Source: an uncultured Candidatus Saccharibacteria bacterium (lineage in GTDB: Bacteria > Patescibacteriota > Saccharimonadia > Saccharimonadales > Saccharimonadaceae). Taken from it: a DNA stretch of 5,028 bases. The notes under the pieces were generated by a model. It searched no databases and was not told the origin of the DNA. It saw only the letters and a list, made by a program, of their open reading frames with translations. Positions 1-4,889 of the stretch are shown here, piece by piece. Location: positions 1-5,028 of the forward strand of contig CAOQNC010000047.1 in the NCBI GenBank assembly GCA_948511255.1, given 5' to 3'. The position numbers and the translations under genes are program-made. The first letter of the stretch is position 1. Each line of letters opens with the position of its first letter.

Positions 1-323
1 AGCGCAGGGTGAGTTTTGGCGAATTCGGCCAAAACTTTCGCCGGAGCGACCTCGTCGCTGTCGGAAATCGCGTAGACCAACTGGCCGGTCAATCCGGTCG
101 TGTCGGTGTCTTTGTAGAGAGCGATTTCGTTCATCGCGACGCGCACGAGACGGTTCTTGACGACCTTAATCTTGACGCCAGCTTCGCGGGCGGCTTTGCG
201 GAGCTCTTGGAGCTCAGCGACGGTCAAACCCTGGTAGCGGGCATAGGCGGTCAATTTCGCGTCAGAAAGGAGCGCGGTCAAATCAGCAACCAAAGTATCT
301 TTTTTCGCTTTTGAAATTGCCAT
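1..323 (-). CDS. rplJ: Ribosomal protein L10 (uL10), 3' end cut by window edge
   Basis: L10 forms the base of the L7/L12 stalk of the large ribosomal subunit: it binds 23S rRNA and anchors L7/L12 dimers that recruit translation GTPases. The first 107 complete codons are visible (the family is usually 165-180 residues), so the L7/L12-binding C-terminal helix lies outside the window. Family marks are an N-terminal MAISKAKKD, a YQGLTVAEL motif at residues 30-38, VKNRL at 55-59, and GLTGQLVYAISDSDEVAPAK at about 77-96. The start ATG is fixed by a Shine-Dalgarno AAGGAA at 329-334, 5 nt away. It has its own promoter and an L10-type leader RNA, so autoregulation by L10 (or L10-L12) is expected. rplL would normally follow but cannot be seen. 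Identification is secure from sequence similarity recalled by eye. Confidence 0.96.
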   Translation of the reverse strand, partial: MAISKAKKDTLVADLTALLSDAKLTAYARYQGLTVAELQELRKAAREAGVKIKVVKNRLVRVAMNEIALYKDTDTTGLTGQLVYAISDSDEVAPAKVLAEFAKTHPA

Positions 324-361
324 AAAAGTTCCTTGGTTAAGTTTTATATTGTGCGGTTTTG

Positions 362-403
362 CTATTGTCGGAGTTCTAGGTCCGATTCTAGCGTGGCGCA
401 CAT
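362..403 (-). other. Possible 13-codon upstream ORF in the rplJ leader
   Basis: ATG at 401-403 opens a 13-codon frame (MCATLESDLELRQ) ending with TAG at 362-364, 38 nt before the rplJ start. The 11 bases around this ATG, GAACTTTTATG, are identical to those around the rplJ ATG (321-331). The upstream copy lacks the AAGGA part of the Shine-Dalgarno, so translation would be weak. It could be a leader peptide, a decoy start, or chance. No homology is claimed. Confidence 0.2.
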
Positions 404-444
404 AAAAGTTCTGCTAGCAAGTTGTTAATGTTTCGTTACCCTTG

Positions 445-511
445 AAGACCCCTAGAGATATTTCCTCGGTAGCATGATTAAGAGATTTTTACAAACTCCG
501 CCACTGTCTTT
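445..511 (-). ncRNA. Ribosomal protein L10 leader (autoregulatory mRNA element)
   Basis: This element in the 5' untranslated region of rplJ is the type of structure that L10 (with L7/L12) binds to repress its own operon. On the minus strand the core opens with AAAGACAGTGG (from 511) and closes with GGGGTCTT (to 445). AAGAC and GTCTT form the closing helix. An inner GUGGC/GCUAC helix (one G-U) precedes the hallmark CUACCGAGGA, which in known L10 leaders is part of the kink-turn region. Further short GAG/CUC pairings fit the multi-hairpin shape. The core starts about 10 nt after the predicted transcription start and ends about 120 nt before the rplJ ATG. I see no U-tract terminator between core and gene, so control is more likely translational than by attenuation (inference). 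The match is from memory of the Rfam L10 leader family (RF00557). Confidence 0.82.
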
Positions 512-526
512 AGAATAACTACTTCT

Positions 527-555
527 ATTGTAGCACAGGTGAGTAGAAAAATCAA
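527..555 (-). promoter_or_regulatory. Sigma70-type promoter of rplJ, extended -10
   Basis: The -35 box is TTGATT (550-555) and the -10 box TACAAT (527-532), separated by exactly 17 bp. A TGn extension (TGTGC) sits immediately before the -10. Predicted transcription start is near 520, giving a leader of about 197 nt that contains the L10 element. The -35 box lies in the U-tract side of the preceding gene's terminator, so the two signals are fused. Confidence 0.85.
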
Positions 556-582
556 GCCCCGAAACCATTGGTCTCGAGGCTT
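545..582 (-). terminator. Rho-independent terminator of the VWA-protein gene
   Basis: On the minus strand a 13-bp stem (arms 570-582 and 554-566, loop of 3 nt) is followed by GATTTTTC. Two positions that are mismatched on the plus strand (C/A and A/C) become G-U wobbles on the minus strand, so the stem is continuous only in the minus-strand RNA, which gives its direction. It lies about 70 nt after the VWA-gene stop. The interval between stop and terminator also holds two small hairpins: one just after the stop (CGCC/GGCG, around 637-650) and one at 598-616 (GTCGC/GCGAC). Confidence 0.8.
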
Positions 583-650
583 TCGTAGGCGTAGCAAGTC
601 GCGGCGGAATAGCGACTAGATTATGATAGATGTTGCGCCATAAAGGGCGA

Positions 651-1781
651 TTATTCCATGCTGAGTTGGCGGACGGAAGGTCTAACATGCCAGGCGGTCT
701 CGATTGCGTCGAGGACGGGGTGTTCGGCGTATTCCGGGGCGTAGATATTCAGTATGACGACGGAGCCGATGTCGTTGCGTTCGCTGAGCTTCTCGCTGTC
801 GTAATTGTGTTCGGTGTCGGTGACAATGATAACGGTGTCGAAGGGGTCGTTAGGTAGGGTATTGAGTGCGCCGTAGATGTCGGTCATGCCGCCAACTTCG
901 TAGCGATAGTCGTTGTAGCTTGCGGCGGTGATGTCGCGGGCGGTGCTTGCGAAAATTGCGATATACTCGGCGTTGTCGACTTGTCCGGCGTAGGAAGCGA
1001 TGGCGGCGGAATAGCTCTCGACGGAGCCGGAGGCGTCAAGGAAGAGGGCGATTTTTTCGCCGCTCTTGGAAGAGTTTTCGATGGCTGAGGCGACGGCGCC
1101 GGTAGTCAGATCTTCGTCTGGGTCAGGCCGATTATTGTCGAGGATTTGTTCGAAGGAACTGGTGCCGGGCGAGTCGGGGTGCGAGAAACCATTGGGCGAT
1201 TCCTCGGATTTCTCGGGTGGATAATCCATCTCGCCGAGCGCATAGCTAAGATCGGTGACGTGGAACCAACCTACGCTGCCAGTAGTGAAACCGTCGGTGT
1301 AGACGGCGATCCAAAGGCTCTCCTCAGTGCTATTGCTGACAAAATTAGGAGCGGGTTTGCCGCTCGGGACATCGTCGCGCAGATAACAAAGGTAGTCGGT
1401 TAGGTGCTCTGACTCGGGGTCGACGTTGGCAAATCCGGCGATGCGCAGGGTTTCCGTATAGATGTTGTTGGCGGTTCCCTGGCGGCCGGAGCCGGCTAAA
1501 TCGGCGGATTCGTAGTAAGTTGCACCGTCTTTGGCGACGACCTGCTGACCAAAGCGGAGTAGGACTAATTGCGGGAGATTGGTGCGTTCTGAAGGCTGGT
1601 TGTTTGCGGGATTGTAATAATAGATAGAACCAGGATTGGCGATCGCTTGCGGAGCGGCGTCATTCGGCGAAAGCTCGGCAGCGCTGGCAGGGGTTGCGAA
1701 GATACTGAGGCAAAGGATGAGCAGGAACAGAGTGGCGGCGTGGCTGAGAATTTTGCTAAGGGCATGACTGGATTTTTTCAT
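651..1781 (-). CDS. Secreted protein with C-terminal von Willebrand factor A (VWA) domain
   Basis: This 376-residue protein has a clear Sec signal peptide: KK at residues 2-3, a hydrophobic core at about 15-30 (ATLFLLILCLSIFAT), and an Ala-Ser-Ala cleavage site predicted after residue 34. Residues 35-185 form a region I cannot assign; its tryptophan/glycine stretch (GSVGWFHVTDL, 168-178) recalls a small beta or SH3-like fold, which is only a guess. Residues 186-235 are an acidic, Pro/Ser-rich linker. Residues 243-376 form a VWA-like domain with all three metal-ion-dependent adhesion site (MIDAS) elements: DASGS (D249, S251, S253), GGMTD (T300) and VTDTEHN (D322). VWA domains usually mediate divalent-metal-dependent protein binding; the partner is unknown. 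No LPXTG motif, second membrane segment or lipobox is seen, so it is probably released or held non-covalently. The start is fixed by a perfect AGGAGG (1788-1793), 6 nt away. It has its own promoter and terminator, so it is a one-gene unit. Confidence 0.85.
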   Translation of the reverse strand: MKKSSHALSKILSHAATLFLLILCLSIFATPASAAELSPNDAAPQAIANPGSIYYYNPANNQPSERTNLPQLVLLRFGQQVVAKDGATYYESADLAGSGRQGTANNIYTETLRIAGFANVDPESEHLTDYLCYLRDDVPSGKPAPNFVSNSTEESLWIAVYTDGFTTGSVGWFHVTDLSYALGEMDYPPEKSEESPNGFSHPDSPGTSSFEQILDNNRPDPDEDLTTGAVASAIENSSKSGEKIALFLDASGSVESYSAAIASYAGQVDNAEYIAIFASTARDITAASYNDYRYEVGGMTDIYGALNTLPNDPFDTVIIVTDTEHNYDSEKLSERNDIGSVVILNIYAPEYAEHPVLDAIETAWHVRPSVRQLSME

Positions 1782-1869
1782 GAGGCACCTCCTAAGATTT
1801 TTTGGATTGTTTTTAGTGTGGCTGGGATTTCAGCTGGAATAATATATGTTAAACTGATAGTGGCAGCTT

Positions 1870-1897
1870 CTGGTGGGGCTGACAAATCAGGAACCAG
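1870..1897 (-). other. Stem-loop in the 5' leader of the VWA-protein gene
   Basis: In the roughly 134-nt leader between the predicted transcription start (near 1915) and the ATG, CTGGT (minus strand, 1897-1893) pairs with ACCAG (1874-1870). Inside it CTGA pairs with TCAG around a 4-nt TTTG loop, with a 2/4-nt internal loop between the two helices. No U-tract follows, so it is not a terminator. It may protect the mRNA end or be regulatory; neither is shown by the sequence. Confidence 0.35.
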
Positions 1898-1921
1898 AGG
1901 GTAAAAGACCCCTATCTTTCT

Positions 1922-1950
1922 ATAGTATCACAGGTTAGTGATTTTGTCAA
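1922..1950 (-). promoter_or_regulatory. Strong sigma70-type promoter of the VWA-protein gene
   Basis: The -35 box is a consensus TTGACA (1945-1950) and the -10 box TACTAT (1922-1927), with a 17-bp spacer and a TGn extension (TGTGA). The TGA stop codon of the epimerase gene lies inside the TTGACA, so the two genes share bases here. No terminator separates the epimerase from this promoter, so read-through from upstream is also possible. The 5' leader is about 134 nt. Confidence 0.88.
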
Positions 1951-2966
1951 TAGTTGGCAGGGATTTTGCCGGTTTCTTGGAGCCAACGGACGGTGTCGGT
2001 GATGGTTTCGGAGATGGGGCGGGAGCGATAGTCGAGCTCGCAGTCGGCTTTGGCGTGGGAGAAGTTGGCGTTGCTCTCTAGGGTGTAGAGGGAATATTTG
2101 GTGTAGAGGGGCGGCTGCTTTTTGAGGTTGTAGTAGATTTCGGAGAGCGGGGCGGTGAGTTTAGCAAGCCAGAGCGGGAGAAAAGTCGTGATAGGTTTCC
2201 TGCCGGCGGCTTTGGCGACGAGTTGGAGGAGTTCGGGAACGGAGACATAGTGGCCGGAAAGAATGTAGCATTCGCCAGGTTCCCCTTTTTCGCAGGCGGT
2301 GAGGATGCCGTTCGTGACGTCACGAACGTCAACAAAATCGTACCCGCCTTTTACGCCGGCGCGGAGGCGGCCAGTAGCGGCGTCGATGATGAGCTGAGTG
2401 AGGTGGCTGGTTTTGAAATCGTAAGGGCCGATAATGCCAGAGGGGTGGACGATACAGGCGTCGAGTCCGCGGTTTTGGACGGCTTCGAGGACGTAGCGGG
2501 CGGCTTCGGCTTTGGACTTGGCGTATTCGCCGACGACTTTGTTGGGGTCGAAATCGCGGATTTCGGTGATTTCGGCGTTATTTGGGAGCTCCGGCAGAGC
2601 GTGGACGCTGTTGACGTAGACGAGTTTTGCTCCGAGCTCAAGAGTTTTTTCGACGATGTTTTTCGTGCCGAGGACGTTGACTTGATAGACGGCGGGGTTG
2701 GGTTTTGATTTGATGTAGACGATGGCGGCACAGTGGATGACGTAGATTTCGCCGCTCTCTGGAATATCGAAGAGTGGGTCGAGGGTCTCGGGCTTAGTGA
2801 CGTCGCCGGCGAAGATTTGGCAATTCAGTCCGGCGAGAGCGTCAGCATGGTTTGGCGAAGAAACGAGGGCGCGGATCTCTGCGGATGGCTCGGTGCGGTT
2901 GAGCTCGCGGACGATGTTGTTGCCGAGAAAACCGTTGGCGCCGGTGATGATGTAGGTTTTTGACAT
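1947..2966 (-). CDS. NAD(P)-dependent epimerase/dehydratase, extended short-chain dehydrogenase family
   Basis: This 339-residue Rossmann-fold protein belongs to the extended SDR superfamily (nucleotide-sugar epimerases, 3-beta-hydroxysteroid and dihydroflavonol reductase-like proteins). The N-terminal dinucleotide motif is TGANGFLG with GxxGxxG at residues 9-15. D55 (GDVTKPE) is the usual adenine-side aspartate, HCAA at 78-81 the active-site support motif, and the catalytic triad is S120 (VNSVHAL), Y148 and K152 (YAKSK). HPSGIIGP at 174-181 is the typical substrate-side motif. Length suits the family. The start was chosen at an ATG with AGGAGG (2974-2979) 7 nt upstream; a longer frame to 3017 would add 17 residues before the Rossmann strand and has no ribosome site. 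The substrate cannot be named. Long AIVYIKSKP and LPLWLAKLTAP segments resemble the 3-beta-HSD-like branch more than UDP-sugar epimerases (weak inference). It overlaps the end of the preceding unknown gene. Confidence 0.9.
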   Translation of the reverse strand: MSKTYIITGANGFLGNNIVRELNRTEPSAEIRALVSSPNHADALAGLNCQIFAGDVTKPETLDPLFDIPESGEIYVIHCAAIVYIKSKPNPAVYQVNVLGTKNIVEKTLELGAKLVYVNSVHALPELPNNAEITEIRDFDPNKVVGEYAKSKAEAARYVLEAVQNRGLDACIVHPSGIIGPYDFKTSHLTQLIIDAATGRLRAGVKGGYDFVDVRDVTNGILTACEKGEPGECYILSGHYVSVPELLQLVAKAAGRKPITTFLPLWLAKLTAPLSEIYYNLKKQPPLYTKYSLYTLESNANFSHAKADCELDYRSRPISETITDTVRWLQETGKIPANY

Positions 2967-3691
2967 AATGTTGCCTCCTGTTGGTTGTTGCCTTCCGTTG
3001 GTATAACTATAGCACAAGTTGAATGGAAGTTGTTGAAAGTTTGCTGTAAGTCAGCAGAAGTCCAGAGGTAATGAGTTTTTTGACGCATTTCGTTGGCGAC
3101 TATGGGGGCAAATTTTGAGACGGCGGGATGTAGAATGTCTTCGAATTGCTCATATTCAGCGCGGAAGTGTTCAGGGCTGTGGATGTAGTAACGGTCTCGG
3201 TCGGCGTCGGGGCGATGTTTGATAATTCCCCTCTTGTCGCGCGGGCCGTAGGCGAAGTAGTGGGCGGCGGTTTCGGGGTACCCGAGGAGTTGGCCGAGTT
3301 TGAGGGAGAGTTTTTGGTCGTCGGGATTTTCGGGACACCAGCCAAGTGCAAGCGACGCGTGGAGAGTTTTCTGAAGTTCTTTGGCGGTATCTAGATTGCG
3401 ACTGATGAAGAAGTCGTAGAACTTTTCTTCAGGCGGGAGTTCTTTCAAGGGCAGTTCTTCGATGATGTGACAGAGATGGAGGTTGGCGAGGATGTTTTGA
3501 AGGGCTTGGAGTTGGCCGTCGGTTAGAGTGAGATGACGCATGGTGGCGGGCTTGAGATTGATGGCAGCGCCGATGATTTCGGTGATAGTCTGAAGCGTTC
3601 CTTCGGTATGCTCTGGGTCGTCTCGTAAAAAGAAGTCCACCAAAGGGCAGACTTCTTCTGGGGTTAGACTGTCGAGTTCCGGGACGTTCAT
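2825..3691 (-). CDS. Protein of unknown function downstream of rplA; tail overlaps the epimerase gene
   Basis: I do not recognise this 288-codon frame. Residues 1-240 look like a real, mostly helical soluble protein with no signal peptide or membrane segment: an acidic N-terminus (PELDSLTPEEV), a helical middle, a charged aromatic-rich stretch (GWCPENPDDQKLSLKLGQLLGYPETAAHYF, of which GWCPENPDD is at 117-125), then DADRDRYYIHSPEHF at 162-176. Residues 242-288 read the first 142 nt of the epimerase gene in another frame and are dominated by Ser, Thr, Pro and Ala, which looks like non-selected tail. The stop may therefore have been lost, or a frameshift may lie near 3000-3060. The start ATG is 25 nt after the rplA stop; only a weak, distant TTAGG precedes it, so translation may depend on coupling to rplA. 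It probably shares the rplA transcript. Confidence 0.65.
   Translation of the reverse strand: MNVPELDSLTPEEVCPLVDFFLRDDPEHTEGTLQTITEIIGAAINLKPATMRHLTLTDGQLQALQNILANLHLCHIIEELPLKELPPEEKFYDFFISRNLDTAKELQKTLHASLALGWCPENPDDQKLSLKLGQLLGYPETAAHYFAYGPRDKRGIIKHRPDADRDRYYIHSPEHFRAEYEQFEDILHPAVSKFAPIVANEMRQKTHYLWTSADLQQTFNNFHSTCAIVIPTEGNNQQEATLCQKPTSSPAPTVFSATTSSASSTAPSHPQRSAPSFLRQTMLTLSPD
3006..3016 (-). promoter_or_regulatory. Possible extended -10 promoter before the epimerase gene
   Basis: On the minus strand TGTGC is followed by TATAGT (3006-3011), a good extended -10 box. It sits 39 nt before the epimerase ATG and inside the preceding frame. The surrounding ACTTGTGCTA closely resembles ACCTGTGCTA and ACCTGTGATA in the rplJ and VWA-gene promoters. 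No convincing -35 box exists at 16-18 bp, so activity would rest on the extended -10 alone. Confidence 0.4.
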
Positions 3692-3716
3692 GGGGATTTC
3701 GACAAACCTAACAGAA

Positions 3717-4670
3717 TTAGTTATACAAGTTTTCGACGGCGATGGATGGGCCCTGGGAAGTCGTAACGTAGATTGACTTCACGAAGCTGCCTTTCAGGGA
3801 GGCTGGGCGGTGGCTCTTCAAGCTGTCGAAGAAGGTTTCGGCGTTCTCGAGGAGTTTCGCCTGGTCGAAGCTGGTCTTGCCGAGGCCGATGTGGATGATG
3901 GCCTGTTTGTCGACGCGATATTCGACTTTACCGGCTTTAGATTCCTTGACGGCTTTCTCGATGTCGGCGGTCACGGTGCCGGCTTTCGGGTTCGGCATGA
4001 GGCCTTTCGGACCGAGGAGACGGGCGTATTTACCGAGTTTCGGCATGTAGGCCGGGGTGGAAATCAAGACGTCGAAGTCGATTTCGCCCTTGTCGAGACG
4101 CTTCAAGAACTCTTCGTCTTCAGCGATGTCGGCGCCGGCAGCAGCAGCCTTCTTGGCTTCGTCAAGCGGAGCGAAGACAGCGACGCGGACGGATTTACCG
4201 TTGCCGTGCGGCAAAACGACGGTCGCGCGGATGTTTTGGGCGGCTTGGCGCGGGGCGACGCCGAGGCGGACGTGTGCTTCGACGGTAGCGTCAAATTTCG
4301 ACGGGTTGGTCTTGGTGGCGAGCTCGAGAGCTTCTTTCAAAGTGTAGAGTTTTTTCTCGATTTGCTTTGCGGCGGCCTGGTATTTCTTGCCGCGGCGCTC
4401 GATTTTTGGACGAGTGACTGGAGCGGCGCCTTTTGGTTTGTCGCCAGCCTCTTCGAGAGCTTTGGTCTCGGCTTTGCGAGCTTGGCGCTCTTCTTCAGCC
4501 TTGACTTCCTCGATGTGCTTCTTGGATTTTTTGCCGGATTTGGCGAATTTCTCTTCGGCTTCTTCGGTGTTATTCAAGGTTTCTTCGATTTCAGCACCAA
4601 GAGTGGCGCCTTCGATTTCCTCAGCCACGGTCTCGGCAGCTGGCAAGGTGTCTTTGATTTCTTCAGACAT
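3717..4670 (-). CDS. rplA: Ribosomal protein L1 (uL1) with long N-terminal extension
   Basis: L1 forms the mobile L1 stalk of the 50S subunit, contacting 23S rRNA and helping release E-site tRNA; it also represses its own mRNA in many bacteria. The conventional protein begins at about residue 91 ([17 protein letters not shown]), and residues 91-317 (about 227) match the usual length. The family signature [16 protein letters not shown] is at 219-234, with further L1 features in [18 protein letters not shown] (248-265) and the C-terminal [16 protein letters not shown]. The extra 90 N-terminal residues are acidic (1-40), then Lys/Glu-rich and probably coiled (41-80), then Pro-containing. The start is supported by AAAGGA (4676-4681), 5 nt away; codons of the extension continue in frame without interruption. 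rplK, its usual upstream partner, is not adjacent, and rplA has its own promoter and structured leader. Confidence 0.97.
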   Translation of the reverse strand: MSEEIKDTLPAAETVAEEIEGATLGAEIEETLNNTEEAEEKFAKSGKKSKKHIEEVKAEEERQARKAETKALEEAGDKPKGAAPVTRPKIERRGKKYQAAAKQIEKKLYTLKEALELATKTNPSKFDATVEAHVRLGVAPRQAAQNIRATVVLPHGNGKSVRVAVFAPLDEAKKAAAAGADIAEDEEFLKRLDKGEIDFDVLISTPAYMPKLGKYARLLGPKGLMPNPKAGTVTADIEKAVKESKAGKVEYRVDKQAIIHIGLGKTSFDQAKLLENAETFFDSLKSHRPASLKGSFVKSIYVTTSQGPSIAVENLYN

Positions 4671-4688
4671 GATAATCCTTTCGGTGGT

Positions 4689-4761
4689 GTTAGCGGGATG
4701 GCGGTCGCGGTTTCCGATTGTTAGAGTTTCGTTTTGGCACTCTAGGTCGGAAAGTGCTAAC
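4689..4761 (-). promoter_or_regulatory. Structured rplA leader, candidate L1 autoregulatory element
   Basis: Three nested complementary pairs fill the rplA 5' leader: GTTAGC/GCTAAC (4756-4761 with 4689-4694), TTTCCGA/TCGGAAA (4747-4753 with 4711-4717) and TAGAGT/ACTCTA (4739-4744 with 4722-4727), around an 11-nt loop. The inner two helices are separated by small internal loops, and a 16-nt bulge lies on the 3' side. An alternative outer pairing, TTAGCG/CGCTAA, shifts the base of the stem by one repeat. The structure ends 7 nt before the Shine-Dalgarno, a good position for translational control. L1 is known to repress its operon through an mRNA mimic of its 23S site; that this is such a mimic is inference, as I did not match the L1 consensus base by base. 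Confidence 0.5.
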
Positions 4762-4779
4762 GCTAATCCCTCCCAACAT
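4690..4779 (-). other. Possible 29-codon basic upstream ORF in the rplA leader
   Basis: ATG at 4777-4779, about 11 nt after the predicted transcription start, opens 29 codons ending in TAA at 4690-4692, just before the rplA Shine-Dalgarno. The product would be strongly basic toward its end (FRPRVPKR, then NRKPRPPSR). No Shine-Dalgarno precedes it and the frame coincides with the inverted repeats, so base composition of an RNA structure could explain it. It is not recognised as any known leader peptide. Confidence 0.15.
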
Positions 4780-4796
4780 TGATTTATATTAGTTTT

Positions 4797-4825
4797 ATTG
4801 TATCAAAGAATGACGAAATTGTCAA
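4797..4825 (-). promoter_or_regulatory. Strong sigma70-type promoter of rplA
   Basis: A consensus -35 TTGACA (4820-4825) and a -10 TACAAT (4797-4802) are separated by 17 bp, with a TGn extension (TTTGA). Transcription would start near 4790, giving a leader of about 120 nt. It follows directly after the terminator of the upstream gene, so rplA starts a new transcription unit that probably includes the unknown gene and the epimerase. Confidence 0.9.
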
Positions 4826-4845
4826 GAGGCGACTTCTCCAAGGCG

Positions 4846-4879
4846 GCGAAAAGCCCCCAATCCGAAGATTGAGGGCTTT
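4846..4879 (-). terminator. Rho-independent terminator with UUCG tetraloop
   Basis: On the minus strand a 13-bp stem (AAAGCCCTCAATC pairing with GATTGGGGGCTTT, one G-U) is capped by a C-UUCG-G tetraloop, which is exceptionally stable. A short T-run (CTTTTCG) follows. It begins about 11 nt after the stop of the upstream gene. The complement could also fold, but the UUCG loop and the run of four T favour the minus strand. Confidence 0.9.
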
Positions 4880-4889
4880 CCAGAGGTGA

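Noticed and set aside
598..616. Hairpin GTCGC/GCGAC as a terminator of the VWA-protein gene
   Set aside because: It has only a 5-bp stem and no U-tract; the hairpin at 554-582 is far stronger and is followed by T-residues.
441..1917. Ten-base identity AAGACCCCTA shared by the rplJ leader and the VWA-gene leader
   Set aside because: In the VWA-gene leader the surrounding L10 hallmarks (AAAGACAG, CUACCGAGG) are missing, so I treat the match as chance and not as a second L10 element.
2223..2708. Plus-strand open frame of 161 codons opposite the epimerase gene
   Set aside because: The composition is that of an antisense shadow (Val, Asp, Gly, Phe), and the minus-strand SDR motifs are unambiguous.
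1947..2827. Possible recoding of UGA as an amino acid, as in some CPR lineages
   Set aside because: The TGA stops of the epimerase and unknown genes sit at natural ends of the frames and no gene contains an internal TGA, so the standard reading is sufficient.
2967..3017. Longer epimerase start giving 17 extra residues
   Set aside because: The ATG at 2966 has a perfect AGGAGG at 7 nt and begins right at the first Rossmann strand; the upstream ATG has no ribosome site.
3810..4724. Long plus-strand open frame of 304 codons opposite rplA
   Set aside because: It is the antisense reading of rplA. Its Phe/Gly/Val/Asp-rich composition mirrors the codon bias of L1, it has no ribosome site, and L1 is certain.
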